This document shows, piece after piece, positions 41,374 through 51,416 of a DNA stretch of 64,000 bases. This DNA is from Accumulibacter sp. (GTDB lineage Bacteria > Pseudomonadota > Gammaproteobacteria > Burkholderiales > Rhodocyclaceae). Every line of letters starts with the position of its first letter. Positions within the stretch are counted from its first letter, which is position 1. The DNA lies in the NCBI GenBank assembly GCA_024235715.1, contig JACKLW010000005.1:434001-498000 (forward strand), given 5' to 3'. The translations under genes and the position numbers were made by a program. A model generated the notes under the pieces. That model was not told the origin of the DNA. It did no database searches and saw nothing but the letters and a program-made list of their open reading frames with translations.

Positions 41374-41897
41374 CGACCGTTTCGACCTTTTCCATCTTCC
41401 GTATCCCGTACGCTCCCGTAGTTCTCCATTCGCACCGCCCTCGTCCGCGTCGCGAATCAAGGCTTCGCGGCACCTTTTCTTGCCGGCGGCATTTCCTTGC
41501 GCCGCCTGCACGCCGAGTCGCGGCTGCCCCTCGCAGACCAACCCGGTCGCGTCCCGTGGCCTGGCCAGCGCTGTATTTCAGCCACAGCCAGCAGATTCCG
41601 CCTGTCGAACGCGGCAAGACCCTTGACCGCCGCTGCCGCCTTCGCGGAGTATGCGAACGCAAGACGACAAGCGATTCCGAGAGGGCGCGTCTGATCGACG
41701 AACCCGGCGCAGGCCCGACACAGGCGCCTTCGCTCCCGTCGTCGATTGTCCACAAGAACAGAAACCCGGGTTGAACACGGCGATGCCTGCTGCTGTCCGA
41801 GGCAGCAGGCAGACAAGCCTGCTGTTGTGTTCCGGCAAGCGCCGGAAGACACGCCCCGGACAAGACAACTGTCTGTACAAGAACACTTAGGAACCCC
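41374..41897 (+). other. Intergenic region with structured leader before pyk
   Basis: These 524 bases hold no recognisable gene on either strand. Close to pyk there are two perfect hairpins. One is GCCTGCTGC (41785-41793) pairing with GCAGCAGGC (41802-41810). The other is TTCCGGC (41830-41836), loop AAGC, GCCGGAA (41841-41847). A further CCTGCTG at about 41818-41824 could compete for the first stem. This may be a structured 5' leader of pyk. pgk is found at this site in related gene orders but is absent. Confidence 0.4.
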
Positions 41898-43337
41898 ATG
41901 CCCCGCGATACCAAGATCGTCGCCACCCTAGGTCCGGCGTCGTCGAACGCTGATGTGCTCGAACGCATGATCCGCGCCGGCGTCGACGTCGTGCGCCTCA
42001 ATTTTTCCCACGGCAGACCCGAGGATCATGTTGCCCGCGCGCAACTGGTTCGCGAGGTAGCCGCCCGCGTCGGACGCCCGGTCGGCATCCTCGCCGATCT
42101 GCAGGGTCCGAAGATCCGTGTCGGAAAATTCGCCGACGGCAAGATCCGGCTGGAGCAAGGCGCGCCTTTCATCCTCGACGCCAAGTGCGAGTTGGGCAAT
42201 ACGGAACGCGCAGGCCTCGACTACAAGGACCTGACGCGCGACGTCGCAGCCGGCAGCGTCCTGCTGCTCGATGACGGACGCATCGTGCTTGACGTTCAGC
42301 GAGTTCTCGGCTCCGAGATTTTCACCGTCGTTCGCCACGGCGGCGACCTGTCCGACAACAAGGGCATCAACCAGCAGGGAGGTGGCCTTTCGGCGCCCGC
42401 GCTGACCGCCAAGGATATGGAGGACATCCGCACGGCTGCGGCCATCGACGTTGACTTCGTTGCCATCTCCTTCCCCAAGAGTGCGGCCGACATGTACATG
42501 GCCAAGCAACTGATTCATGCCGCGAACGGACATGCGCAGACCATTGCCAAGATCGAACGTGTGGAAGCGGTGGCCGCGCTCGGCGAGATCATCGCCGCTT
42601 CCGACGGGATCATGGTCGCTCGCGGCGACCTCGCCGTCGAAGTCGGCGACGCCGCCGTCCCCGCGCTGCAGAAGCGAATGATCAACATGGCACGGGAGAA
42701 CAACAAGCTGGTCATCACCGCGACCCAGATGATGGAGTCGATGATTGTCTCGCCGGCCCCAACGCGTGCCGAGGTCTCTGACGTCGCCAACGCGGTTCTC
42801 GATGGCACGGACGCGGTGATGCTCTCGGCCGAAACAGCTGCCGGCAGGTTTCCGGTGGAAACCGTCGAAGCGATGGCGCGAATCTGCCTGGAGGCCGAGA
42901 AATCGTCCGAAGTGACGCTCGAACGCGAGTTCCCCAATCGAATTTTCACGCGCATCGACCAGACGATTTCGCTGGCTGCCATCTGGGCCGCACACCACCT
43001 CAAGGTCAAGGCCATCGCCGCGCTCACCGATTCCGGTTCGACGGCCCTCTGGATGAGCCGCCTGAACTGCGGTGTGCCGATCTACGCGCTGACGCCGCGG
43101 GCCCGGGCGGTAACCAAGATGAGTCTCTATCGGGCCGTTTCCCCGGTACACATGAGCCATCAGCCAAGCAGCCGCGATGAACTGCTCTACGAAGCCGAAC
43201 AACTGTTGATCAGGGAGGGCGTGGTCGAAAAGGGAAACTTCATCGTCATCACGGCCGGCGAGCCGATGGGCAATAGCGGTGGCACCAATACCATGAAGAT
43301 CGTTCGCGTGGGAGAACAGAAGCCCCCCACTGCCTGA
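41898..43337 (+). CDS. pyk: Pyruvate kinase
   Basis: The 479-residue enzyme makes pyruvate and ATP from phosphoenolpyruvate. Landmarks are RDTKIVATLGPASS at the start and a DLQGPKIRVG substrate loop. The active-site Lys is in TIAKIERVEAV, IMVARGDLAVEVG follows, and the activation helix is TATQMMESMI. The C-terminal allosteric domain is complete (residues about 350-475). It lies behind tkt-gap but after a terminator and a long leader, so it may be transcribed separately. Confidence 0.95.
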   Translation: MPRDTKIVATLGPASSNADVLERMIRAGVDVVRLNFSHGRPEDHVARAQLVREVAARVGRPVGILADLQGPKIRVGKFADGKIRLEQGAPFILDAKCELGNTERAGLDYKDLTRDVAAGSVLLLDDGRIVLDVQRVLGSEIFTVVRHGGDLSDNKGINQQGGGLSAPALTAKDMEDIRTAAAIDVDFVAISFPKSAADMYMAKQLIHAANGHAQTIAKIERVEAVAALGEIIAASDGIMVARGDLAVEVGDAAVPALQKRMINMARENNKLVITATQMMESMIVSPAPTRAEVSDVANAVLDGTDAVMLSAETAAGRFPVETVEAMARICLEAEKSSEVTLEREFPNRIFTRIDQTISLAAIWAAHHLKVKAIAALTDSGSTALWMSRLNCGVPIYALTPRARAVTKMSLYRAVSPVHMSHQPSSRDELLYEAEQLLIREGVVEKGNFIVITAGEPMGNSGGTNTMKIVRVGEQKPPTA

Positions 43338-43382
43338 CCGGAAGGCGTGCCCTTGGCAGCCGCGACGCGTGCCAATGTGTCC

Positions 43383-43388
43383 TATAAT
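43383..43388 (+). promoter_or_regulatory. Putative -10 element of purC
   Basis: A perfect TATAAT sits 55 bases before the GTG start of purC; no -35 with good spacing is visible. It supports the GTG at 43443 rather than the longer frame from 43347. Confidence 0.45.
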
Positions 43389-43442
43389 CCGAACGCTCGA
43401 CTTCGCACTGGCGACGACCCATTTCCCAACCGGATCAGCAAC

Positions 43443-44381
43443 GTGACCGATGCCCTCTTTGAATCGACGATCAGGAGCCTGCCCCTGCTGGGCCGCGGCA
43501 AGGTGCGCGACATCTATGCCGTCGGCGACGACAAGCTGCTGATCGTTACCAGTGATCGCCTGTCGGCCTTTGATGTCATTCTGCCCGACCCGATACCAGG
43601 CAAAGGCCGCTTGCTCACCCAGCTCGCTTGCTTCTGGTTCGAGAAGCTGGCGGACATCGTCCCCAACCAGCTGACCGGAATCGATCCCGAAACGGTGGTC
43701 AGCGGCGACGAGCGCGCACAGGTCCGTGGCCGCGCACTGGTCGTCAAGCGCTTGCGGCCGCTGCCGATCGAGGCGGTGGTCCGCGGCTACCTGATCGGTT
43801 CCGGGTGGAAGGATTACCAGGCCAGCGGCGCAGTTTGCGGCATCCAGCTGCCCCCCGGGCTGCGCCTTGCGAGTCGCCTGCCGCAGCCGATCTTCACACC
43901 GGCGACGAAAGCGGCCATCGGCGACCATGACGAGAATGTTTCCTTCGAGCGTGCGCAAGCCGACTGCGCGCACGCGCTCGCCGACCTCCTTGCTGTCGCC
44001 GGCAAGAGCGGCGCCGAACTCGCCACGCTGGCACGCGACGTGGCGATCGCGCTCTACAAGGCAGCCGCCGAACATGCCACGACGCGCGGCATCATCATCG
44101 CCGATACCAAGTTCGAGTTCGGCCTTGACGCAGCGGGCACGCTGCACCTGATCGACGAAGTGCTGACGCCGGACTCGTCGCGCTTCTGGCCGGCCGATGA
44201 CTACCGTGAAGGCAGCAACCCGCCATCCTACGACAAGCAGTACATTCGCGACTATCTGGAAACGCTGCCCTGGAACAAGCAGGCACCTGGCCCACAGCTG
44301 CCGCTGGCAGTGATCGCCGGAACACGTGCCAGGTACGCCGAGGCTCTGGAGCGCCTAACCGGAGAGAAACCTGTCGAGTGA
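43443..44381 (+). CDS. purC: Phosphoribosylaminoimidazole-succinocarboxamide synthase
   Basis: PurC (SAICAR synthase) joins aspartate to CAIR in purine synthesis. The 312-residue protein has the family core [36 protein letters not shown]-like [24 protein letters not shown], and [11 protein letters not shown]. The length is that of the longer bacterial/yeast-like group. The start codon is GTG, in line with the promoter placement. fba, found between pyk and purC in some relatives, is absent. Confidence 0.93.
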   Translation: MTDALFESTIRSLPLLGRGKVRDIYAVGDDKLLIVTSDRLSAFDVILPDPIPGKGRLLTQLACFWFEKLADIVPNQLTGIDPETVVSGDERAQVRGRALVVKRLRPLPIEAVVRGYLIGSGWKDYQASGAVCGIQLPPGLRLASRLPQPIFTPATKAAIGDHDENVSFERAQADCAHALADLLAVAGKSGAELATLARDVAIALYKAAAEHATTRGIIIADTKFEFGLDAAGTLHLIDEVLTPDSSRFWPADDYREGSNPPSYDKQYIRDYLETLPWNKQAPGPQLPLAVIAGTRARYAEALERLTGEKPVE

Positions 44382-44438
44382 CCGCCGCGCTCGCGCGGCA
44401 CATGACAAGCGGCCGACACCCTTCAGCGAGGAGACCGA

Positions 44439-45212
44439 ATGGGTCTAGAAGCCACGTCATCCGAGCGGCAGCGAGCGCCGCTGAACGTTCGCAGCGTCGC
44501 CACTGGCCAACCGCTAGTGTGGCTGGCTGCGGCCTGGCGCGACATGCGCGCCAATCCCGTCGCCAGCCTCTCGTATGGCCTGCTGTTCGCGATCTTTGGC
44601 GACCTGATCACCATCTTTGCCTGGCGGCAGGGTCACCTCTTCATTGCCGCCACTTCCGGCTTCCTCCTGATCGCGCCGCTGCTCTGCGGCGGGCTGTACG
44701 AAATCAGCCGCCGCCGGCAGGCGGGTCTGTCTTCGACTTTTCTCGTATCGCTGGCGGGCGGCCGCCGCAATGCACGCGAACTGGTCAAGCTGGGGCTGCT
44801 GCTGGCCATCGTCGGACTGTGCTGGGAACGTATTTCGACGCTGCTCTTCCTGCTTCTGGCCCCACATATCCCGCCCGACCTGCTGGTCCTGCTGGCCGAG
44901 ATGCCCAAGCTCCCGGAGAATCGCGATCTGATGATCATCTGGCTGATGAGCGGCGGCAGTCTGGCCTTGCTCGTCTTCGCCGTCACGGTCGTTTCGGTGC
45001 CGCTCCTGCTCGATCGCCAGGTGGGCTTCATCGCCGCCATGCGCACCAGCCTGCGCGCCGTTGATGCCAACATACTGCTGATGGTCTTCTGGGCGGCACT
45101 GGTCGCGACGCTGACCATGGTCGGCATTGCGACCCTGTTCTTCGGCTTGATCGTCCTCATGCCCCTGATCGGCCACGCCTCGTGGCACGCCTATCGCGAC
45201 CTAGTAGAATAG
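44439..45212 (+). CDS. DUF2189 inner-membrane protein
   Basis: The 257-residue protein has about six membrane helices. The family pattern appears as WLAAAWRDMRANPVASLSYGL, APLLCGGLYEISRRRQ and a late VSVPLLLDRQVGF...A segment. No function is known for the family. GAGGAG lies before the ATG. Its last codons contain a TAGAAT that may be the -10 of the next gene. Confidence 0.82.
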   Translation: MGLEATSSERQRAPLNVRSVATGQPLVWLAAAWRDMRANPVASLSYGLLFAIFGDLITIFAWRQGHLFIAATSGFLLIAPLLCGGLYEISRRRQAGLSSTFLVSLAGGRRNARELVKLGLLLAIVGLCWERISTLLFLLLAPHIPPDLLVLLAEMPKLPENRDLMIIWLMSGGSLALLVFAVTVVSVPLLLDRQVGFIAAMRTSLRAVDANILLMVFWAALVATLTMVGIATLFFGLIVLMPLIGHASWHAYRDLVE

Positions 45213-45281
45213 CGGGGCGCGCCGCCGCCCCGCCCAGCCTGCGTTCGCTGAACGCCGTCCTCCGCAACCACGGAACCCCTG

Positions 45282-47372
45282 ATGACCGCCACCACCAACC
45301 TCTGCGACAACCCGCTTCTCGACTTTTCCGGCTTGCCGCGCTTCGACGTCATCGCGCCGACCGACGTGCAGCCGGCGATCAGCAAGCTCCTCGAGGACTG
45401 CCGCGCGCTGATCGCGCGACTGACAGCGGACGGCGCCGCGACGACCTGGAACGACTTTGCCGCAGCGCTCGCCGACGGCCTCGAACCGCTGTCGCGGGCC
45501 TGGGGAATCGTCGGTCACCTGCACGCGGTCAAGGACGTTCCCGAATGGCGCGATGCATACAACCGCATGCTGCCCGACGTCTCCCGCTTCTACGCCGAAG
45601 TCGGTCAGAACCTCAAACTGTTCGCCGGCTACCAGGCGATCGCGGCGAGCAGCGAATACGCAAAGCTTTCGCCAGCCCGGCAGCGCATCGTCGACAACGA
45701 GATTCGCGACTTTCGACTGGCCGGTGCGGCCTTGCCCGACGATTTGAAGCCGCGCTTCCAGGCGATTTCCGAGGAGCTCTCGCAGCTGTCAGCCAGGTTC
45801 TCGGAAAACCTGCTCGACGCAACCAACGCCTTTTCCGAACTGGTGACCGACGAGGCGGAACTCGCCGGCCTGCCCGAAGACGCTCGCCAGGCCGCCCGCG
45901 AGGCTGCAGAGAAGGAAGGCAAGAGCGGCTGGAAGTTCACCCTGCACATGCCATCGTACATGCCGGTAATGCAGTACGCCGACAGTCGCCGCCTGCGCGC
46001 CGCGATGTACCGCGCCTACGCCACGCGGGCAGCGGAGTTCGGCCCCGGCGAGCTCGACAATGCGCCCCTGATCCGCCAGATCCTCCTGCTGCGCCGCGAA
46101 GAGGCGCAGTTGCTTGGTTACGCGAACTTCGCCGAAGTGTCACTGGTGCCGAAAATGGCCGAATCGCTGCCGCAGGTGCTTGAATTCCTGCGCGACCTGT
46201 CGGTCAAGGCCAGAGCATCAGCCGAACAGGATGTCGCCGACCTGCGCGACTTCGCGCGCAGCGAACTGCAACTCGAACCAATGGAGGCCTGGGATGTCGC
46301 CTACGTTTCCGAAAAGCTCCTGCAAGAGCGCTACGCCTTTTCCGAGCAGGAAGTGAAGCAGTACTTCACCGAAGACAATGTCCTCGCCGGCCTTTTCAAG
46401 GTCGTCGAGACCCTGTTCGGGGTTCGCCTGAAAGCCGACAGCGCGCCGGTCTGGCACGACGACGTGCGCTTCTTCCGTATCGAGACGCCAGCTGGCGAAC
46501 TGCTCGGCCAGTTCTATCTTGATCTCTACGCTCGCGACACCAAGCGCGGTGGCGCCTGGATGGACGAAGCGATCGCCCGGCGACGACTGCACCACGGTTT
46601 GACGGCGGGCGACGGGATCCAGAAGCCGGTCGCCTATCTGAACTGCAACTTCTCGCGGCCGGTCGGCACGAAAGATGGCCAGGCGCGACCGGCAACCTTT
46701 ACCCACGACGAGGTGATTACCCTTTTCCACGAAACCGGCCACGGACTGCACCACCTGCTGACGCGGGTCGATGAACTCGGCGTCGCCGGTATCCACGGCG
46801 TCGAGTGGGATGCCGTCGAACTGCCGTCGCAGTTCATGGAAAACTACTGCTGGGAGTGGAGCGTCGTGCAGGGAATGAGTGGCCATGTCGACACCGGCCA
46901 GCCACTGCCGCGTACGTTGTTCGACAAGATGCTGGCGGCCAGGAACTTCCTGAGCGGCATGCAGACGCTTCGCCAGATCGAGTTCTCGCTGTTCGACCTG
47001 CTCCTGCACAGCGACTTCGATCCCGCTGGCGAGCGCAGCCTGCTCGATCTGCTGAGCGAAGTGAGACGCGAAGTCGCGGTGCTCGTGCCGCCCGAGTGGC
47101 ATCGCTTCCCGAACAGTTTTGCGCATATTTTTGCCGGCGGTTACGCTGCTGGCTACTATAGCTACAAGTGGGCCGAGGTTCTTTCGGCCGACTGCTACGG
47201 CGCTTTCGAAGAGGCCGGCAACCCTTTCGACCGGAACACCGGGCAGCACTTCCTGAATACGATCCTCTCGGTCGGCGGCAGCCGTCCGGCCATCGAGAAC
47301 TTCCGTGCCTTCCGCGGTCGCGATCCGCAAGTCGACGCGCTGCTCAGGCACAGCGGCATGACTGCCGGCTAG
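45282..47372 (+). CDS. prlC: Oligopeptidase A (M3 family metallopeptidase)
   Basis: The cytoplasmic zinc peptidase degrades signal peptides and other short peptides. The 696-residue protein contains the zinc site FHETGHGLHH (His at about 483), and VEWDAVELPSQFMENYCWE supplies the third ligand Glu. FAGGYAAGYYSYKWAEVLSAD is the conserved substrate-binding region. The full length matches E. coli PrlC. Confidence 0.94.
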   Translation: MTATTNLCDNPLLDFSGLPRFDVIAPTDVQPAISKLLEDCRALIARLTADGAATTWNDFAAALADGLEPLSRAWGIVGHLHAVKDVPEWRDAYNRMLPDVSRFYAEVGQNLKLFAGYQAIAASSEYAKLSPARQRIVDNEIRDFRLAGAALPDDLKPRFQAISEELSQLSARFSENLLDATNAFSELVTDEAELAGLPEDARQAAREAAEKEGKSGWKFTLHMPSYMPVMQYADSRRLRAAMYRAYATRAAEFGPGELDNAPLIRQILLLRREEAQLLGYANFAEVSLVPKMAESLPQVLEFLRDLSVKARASAEQDVADLRDFARSELQLEPMEAWDVAYVSEKLLQERYAFSEQEVKQYFTEDNVLAGLFKVVETLFGVRLKADSAPVWHDDVRFFRIETPAGELLGQFYLDLYARDTKRGGAWMDEAIARRRLHHGLTAGDGIQKPVAYLNCNFSRPVGTKDGQARPATFTHDEVITLFHETGHGLHHLLTRVDELGVAGIHGVEWDAVELPSQFMENYCWEWSVVQGMSGHVDTGQPLPRTLFDKMLAARNFLSGMQTLRQIEFSLFDLLLHSDFDPAGERSLLDLLSEVRREVAVLVPPEWHRFPNSFAHIFAGGYAAGYYSYKWAEVLSADCYGAFEEAGNPFDRNTGQHFLNTILSVGGSRPAIENFRAFRGRDPQVDALLRHSGMTAG

Positions 47373-47385
47373 AAGGAGCGAAAGC

Positions 47386-47901
47386 ATGCTTACGACAGCC
47401 GCCCTGCGCCTGGCCTGCCTCGCCACTGCACTGCTGGCCACCACCACCGTCAGCGCACAGACGACCTACCGCTGGATCGACCCGGGTACCGGCGGAACGG
47501 TGATCTCCGACCTGCCACCGCCGCCAGGAACGCAGGGAGTGATCGTCTCCGAGTCGAGCAGCATCGCCGACGAGCAACGCCTCCCCTATGCTACCCGCCA
47601 GGCCAGCATCAGGTTCCCGGTGATCCTGTACACCAGTGCCGACTGCGGCGCCTGCGTACCGGCGCGTGCCCTGCTCAACGGGCGAGGCGTGCCGTTTTCG
47701 GAAAAGGTTCTCACCAGCCAGGACGAACTGACGGCGCTCGGGCGGCAACTCGGCGGCAACGCCGTGCTGCCGAGCATCAGCGTCGGCCGGCAAAATGCCA
47801 CCGGCTTCAGCGCCGGAACCTGGAACGAACTGCTCGACTTCGCCGGCTACCCGACCTCCGCCCCCTACGGTTTCAAGCCCGCCGGCGCGCCGGTCGAATG
47901 A
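47386..47901 (+). CDS. Secreted DUF4124-glutaredoxin protein
   Basis: The 171-residue protein has a signal peptide ending VSAQ and a short DUF4124 segment (TYRWIDPGTGGTVISDLPPPP). A glutaredoxin-like domain (about 75-160) carries YTSADCGACVPARALL, with a C-G-A-C redox pair, and LPSISVGRQNATGF as the cis-Pro region. It probably acts in periplasmic thiol exchange. It follows prlC by 13 bases with an AGGAG site, so it is in the same operon. Confidence 0.82.
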   Translation: MLTTAALRLACLATALLATTTVSAQTTYRWIDPGTGGTVISDLPPPPGTQGVIVSESSSIADEQRLPYATRQASIRFPVILYTSADCGACVPARALLNGRGVPFSEKVLTSQDELTALGRQLGGNAVLPSISVGRQNATGFSAGTWNELLDFAGYPTSAPYGFKPAGAPVE

Positions 47902-48088
47902 AACGCGCCACCGCTGCAGCGCCAAAATTTGCCCCGCCCGGCGCCAGGCTGCCTGGCGGGCGGGCGCACTCGACCCTCTGCAGGCCTGCGCACGTCCCGC
48001 CGTCGACCGTATACGGATCTTCGTTGACCGCCACTTGACCCGCCCTGTGGGAGACAGCTTGGGCAATTCACATATCGGGCCCGGCAGC

Positions 48089-51000
48089 ATGGCGTCGACG
48101 AGCGCTGCAGCCGGGCTAAGCATGGCAGATGCCTTGCGCGAGAGCGAGGATCGTTTTCGCGCCATCGCCGAAGCCGCGTCCGACTGGTTCTGGGAGATGG
48201 ATTCGTCACTTCGCTTCGTCTATATCTCGGAGCGCTTCTTCGAGGTCAGCGGGCAAGCACCGAGCCTGTTCATCGGCAAGACCCGCCAGGAGGTTGCCGA
48301 CGATCTGGGCGTCGACCTCGATCAGGAGAAATGGCGTCGCCATCTTGACGATCTCGACAATCGCCGCGTCTTTCGCGCCTTCGAGTACACGATTGCTGGT
48401 CCCGACGGGCGCCGGGTAACCATCCAGCTCAACGGCAAGCCGCGGTTCGGGCCGGACGGCGACTTCCGGGGCTTTGTCGGATCAGGAAGCGACGTCACCC
48501 GGCAACGCGAGGCAGAGGAAGCAAGGCGACAGACCCTGATGGAGCTGGAGGCCATCTTCACCAACGCCGCGGTCGGTATCTTCTACTCGCAAGGCGGGCT
48601 CGTGCTGCGCAGCAACCGCCGCGCCGAAGAGATTCTTGCCTACGGGCGGAACGAACTTGCCGGTCAACCGGGTGTAATGATCTTCCCGGACGTCGACGAC
48701 TACCGGACTTTTGTCAAAGCCTCGGCGCCATTGCTGGAATCCGGCCAGGCTTATTCCGCCGAAGGGCAGCTACGGCGCAAGAGCGGCAGCCTCGTCTGGT
48801 GCCGTTACTTCGCCCAGCCGCTCGATCTGGCCGGTTCCGGACGCGGCGTCATCTGGATTGTCGAGGATATCGAGGATAAGCGGGTTGCCGAGGAAAAACT
48901 CGGCGCGGCGATGCGCGAACTCGAAGCCGTCACTGCAAATGCGTCGGTCGGCGTCCTGATTACACGTCACCGGACGATAATCCGCCACAACCGCAAGTTC
49001 GCCGAGGACTTCGGCTTCACAGGAGACGGTGCGATCGGCAGGCCAGCCCGGCTGCTGTACCGGTCCGACGAAGAATACGATGAAGTGGGTCGCCTGGCGG
49101 CCCCCTTGCTGTCCGCTGCGCAGCCTTTTCAGACCGAGATGTACATGCGCCGCCAGGACGGCTCCGACCTGTGGATCAATCTGATCGGCTACGTCAGCGA
49201 CCCCGAGCATCCAACGCAGGGAACGATCTGGATTCTCGACGAGAGAACGGCCTTCAAGAAGGCCGACGAGGCGCTACGCCGAAGCCACGACGAACTCGAA
49301 CTGCGTGTCGCCGAACGAACAGCCGAACTGTCACGACAGTTGCACTTCCTGCAGCAGCTGATCGAGGCGATTCCGGGACCCGTCTTCTACAAGGACGCCC
49401 AGGCCCGCTACCTCGGCTGCAACAGCGCTTTCGAAACGTTCATCGGACGGTCGTCAAGCGACCTGATCGGCAAGGCACCACACGATATCGCGCCGGCGGA
49501 ACTGGCCGACATCTATCTTGCTGCCGACCGCGAACTGCTCGACGAGCCCGGAATTCAGATATACGAGAGCCAGGTTCGCTACGCAGATGGTGAAGTACGC
49601 GACGTGATGTTTCACAAGGCGACGTTCACCCAGCCGGATGGCCAGATTGGCGGCCTGGTCGGGGTGATGCTCGACATCACCGAGCGCAAGCGCATGGAAG
49701 ACGACCTGCGGCAGGCAGCAACGGTCTTCGAGAACACCGCCGAAGGCGTCATCATCACCCGCTGCGATGGCGAGATCATCGCCGTCAACCGCGCGTTCAG
49801 TGAAATCACCGGCTACGGCAAGGACGAGGTCGTCGGTCGCAACCCGCGCATCCTGCAGTCAGGCCACCACGACAAGCGCTTCTACCAGGAGATGTGGCAG
49901 AGCATTTCCCGCAGCGGCCGCTGGCAGGGGGAAGTCTGGAACCGCCGCAAGAACGGCGAGCTGTTTCCGGAATGGATTTCCATCGCCGCGGTGAAAGACA
50001 AGCATGGCAAGGTGGCCAACTACATCGCCACCTTTTCCGACATCACCGTGCCGAAGGAGAGCGAGGAGCGAATCCAGCAACTGGCGTTTTCAGATCCATT
50101 GACCGAGTTGCCCAACCGGCGGATGCTGCTGAAAAGCCTTCAACATGCGCTGGCCAACAGTTCCCGCAACAGGCGCCACGGCGCGCTGTTCTTCATCGAC
50201 CTTGATGCCTTCAAGGATCTCAACGACACCCTCGGCCACGACAAGGGCGATCTCCTCCTGCAACAGGTCGCGCAGCGGCTGACGGAATGCGTGCGCGAAG
50301 GAGACACCGTCGCACGTCTGGGCGGCGATGAATTCGTGGTCATGGTTGAAGAACTGAGCGAAACGTCGCTGGAGGCAAGCAGGCAGGCCGAGGGGGTCGG
50401 CGAAAAGATCCTGGCCACGCTCAATGAGCCCTATCGTCTCGGCGACTATCTTCACCGCAGCACGCCCAGCATCGGCGTGACGCTGTTCGGCGAGCGGACG
50501 ACCTGCGTGGACGAACTGCTCAAACAGACCGATCTGGCCATGTACCAGGCCAAGAAGGCCGGTCGCAATACGCTGCGCTTCTTCGACCCGCAGATGCAGA
50601 CGGCGGTCTCGGCCCGCGTGGCCATGGAGGACGAGCTGCGTGAGGCTTTGCTGGAAGAGCAGTTCATCCTCCACTACCAGCCGCAGGTCGATCGTGCCGG
50701 CCGTATCACTGGCCTGGAAGCGCTGGTGCGGTGGCAGCATCCGCGGCGAGGCATGGTGTCCCCTGCCGCATTCATCCCCGCGGCCGAAGAAACCGGACTG
50801 ATTGTCCCGCTCGGACGCTGGGTGCTCGCGGCAGCCTGCGCACAGTTGAGCGCCTGGGCCAGGGACGAGCAAACCGCTGATCTCACCTTGGCAGTGAACG
50901 TCAGCGCCAGCCAGTTTCGCCTGCAGGACTTCGTTGGCCAGGTACTGGCGGCCCTGGACGACAGCGGTGCCAACCCCGGCAAGCTGAAGCTGGAAGTTAC

Positions 51001-51385
51001 CGAGAGCCTGCTGCTGGACAATGTCGAGGAGATCATCGCCAAGATGCACCTGCTCAAGGCCAGAGGTATCGGCTTCTCTCTGGACGACTTCGGCACGGGC
51101 TACTCCTCGCTGTCGTACCTCAAGCGGCTGCCACTCGACCAGTTGAAGATCGACCAGTCGTTTGTCCGCGACGTGCTCACCGATCCAAACGACGCGGTGA
51201 TCGCCCGCACCATCGTCTCGCTCGGCCAGAGCCTCGGCCTCGAGGTCATTGCCGAAGGGGTGGAAACCGAGGAACAACGCGCCTTCCTCGCCGCGCACAA
51301 CTGTCACGCCTATCAGGGTTACCTGTTCGGCAAGCCCGCTCCCGCCACCGCACTGGCCAGCACCCTGCTTGCCGAGCGACGATAG
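48089..51385 (+). CDS. Five-PAS diguanylate cyclase/phosphodiesterase (GGDEF-EAL)
   Basis: A c-di-GMP turnover protein of about 1098 residues with no membrane helices. Five PAS-like modules occupy about 10-655, including NHR-type DASDWFWEMD and QAATVFENTAEGVIIT units, with a short coiled coil (SHDELELRVAERTAELSRQL) between the third and fourth. The GGDEF domain has an intact ARLGGDEFVV (about 744) and a product-inhibition site RxxD (REGD). The EAL domain has LEALVRW (about 877), EVTESLLL, DDFGTGYSSL and KIDQSFV. Both activities could be present. Start choice is uncertain; a TTG at 48059 has a better GGGAG site. Confidence 0.88.
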   Translation: MASTSAAAGLSMADALRESEDRFRAIAEAASDWFWEMDSSLRFVYISERFFEVSGQAPSLFIGKTRQEVADDLGVDLDQEKWRRHLDDLDNRRVFRAFEYTIAGPDGRRVTIQLNGKPRFGPDGDFRGFVGSGSDVTRQREAEEARRQTLMELEAIFTNAAVGIFYSQGGLVLRSNRRAEEILAYGRNELAGQPGVMIFPDVDDYRTFVKASAPLLESGQAYSAEGQLRRKSGSLVWCRYFAQPLDLAGSGRGVIWIVEDIEDKRVAEEKLGAAMRELEAVTANASVGVLITRHRTIIRHNRKFAEDFGFTGDGAIGRPARLLYRSDEEYDEVGRLAAPLLSAAQPFQTEMYMRRQDGSDLWINLIGYVSDPEHPTQGTIWILDERTAFKKADEALRRSHDELELRVAERTAELSRQLHFLQQLIEAIPGPVFYKDAQARYLGCNSAFETFIGRSSSDLIGKAPHDIAPAELADIYLAADRELLDEPGIQIYESQVRYADGEVRDVMFHKATFTQPDGQIGGLVGVMLDITERKRMEDDLRQAATVFENTAEGVIITRCDGEIIAVNRAFSEITGYGKDEVVGRNPRILQSGHHDKRFYQEMWQSISRSGRWQGEVWNRRKNGELFPEWISIAAVKDKHGKVANYIATFSDITVPKESEERIQQLAFSDPLTELPNRRMLLKSLQHALANSSRNRRHGALFFIDLDAFKDLNDTLGHDKGDLLLQQVAQRLTECVREGDTVARLGGDEFVVMVEELSETSLEASRQAEGVGEKILATLNEPYRLGDYLHRSTPSIGVTLFGERTTCVDELLKQTDLAMYQAKKAGRNTLRFFDPQMQTAVSARVAMEDELREALLEEQFILHYQPQVDRAGRITGLEALVRWQHPRRGMVSPAAFIPAAEETGLIVPLGRWVLAAACAQLSAWARDEQTADLTLAVNVSASQFRLQDFVGQVLAALDDSGANPGKLKLEVTESLLLDNVEEIIAKMHLLKARGIGFSLDDFGTGYSSLSYLKRLPLDQLKIDQSFVRDVLTDPNDAVIARTIVSLGQSLGLEVIAEGVETEEQRAFLAAHNCHAYQGYLFGKPAPATALASTLLAERR

Positions 51386-51416
51386 GCGGCCGGCAAATGT
51401 CGATTTGCCGGCCGCC
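51385..51416. terminator. Long perfect hairpin at the end of the GGDEF-EAL gene
   Basis: A 14-base stem (GGCGGCCGGCAAAT with ATTTGCCGGCCGCC) and a GTCG loop begin at the last base of the TAG stop. There is no T run, so it may be a stem of a Rho-dependent or weak terminator. Confidence 0.6.

Noticed and set aside
41374-41784. A degraded pgk gene between gap and pyk
   Set aside because: None of the three forward frames shows phosphoglycerate kinase motifs, and the stretch is too short.
41928-44147. A 739-codon minus-strand frame
   Set aside because: It is a shadow of pyk and purC; composition follows the complement of those genes.
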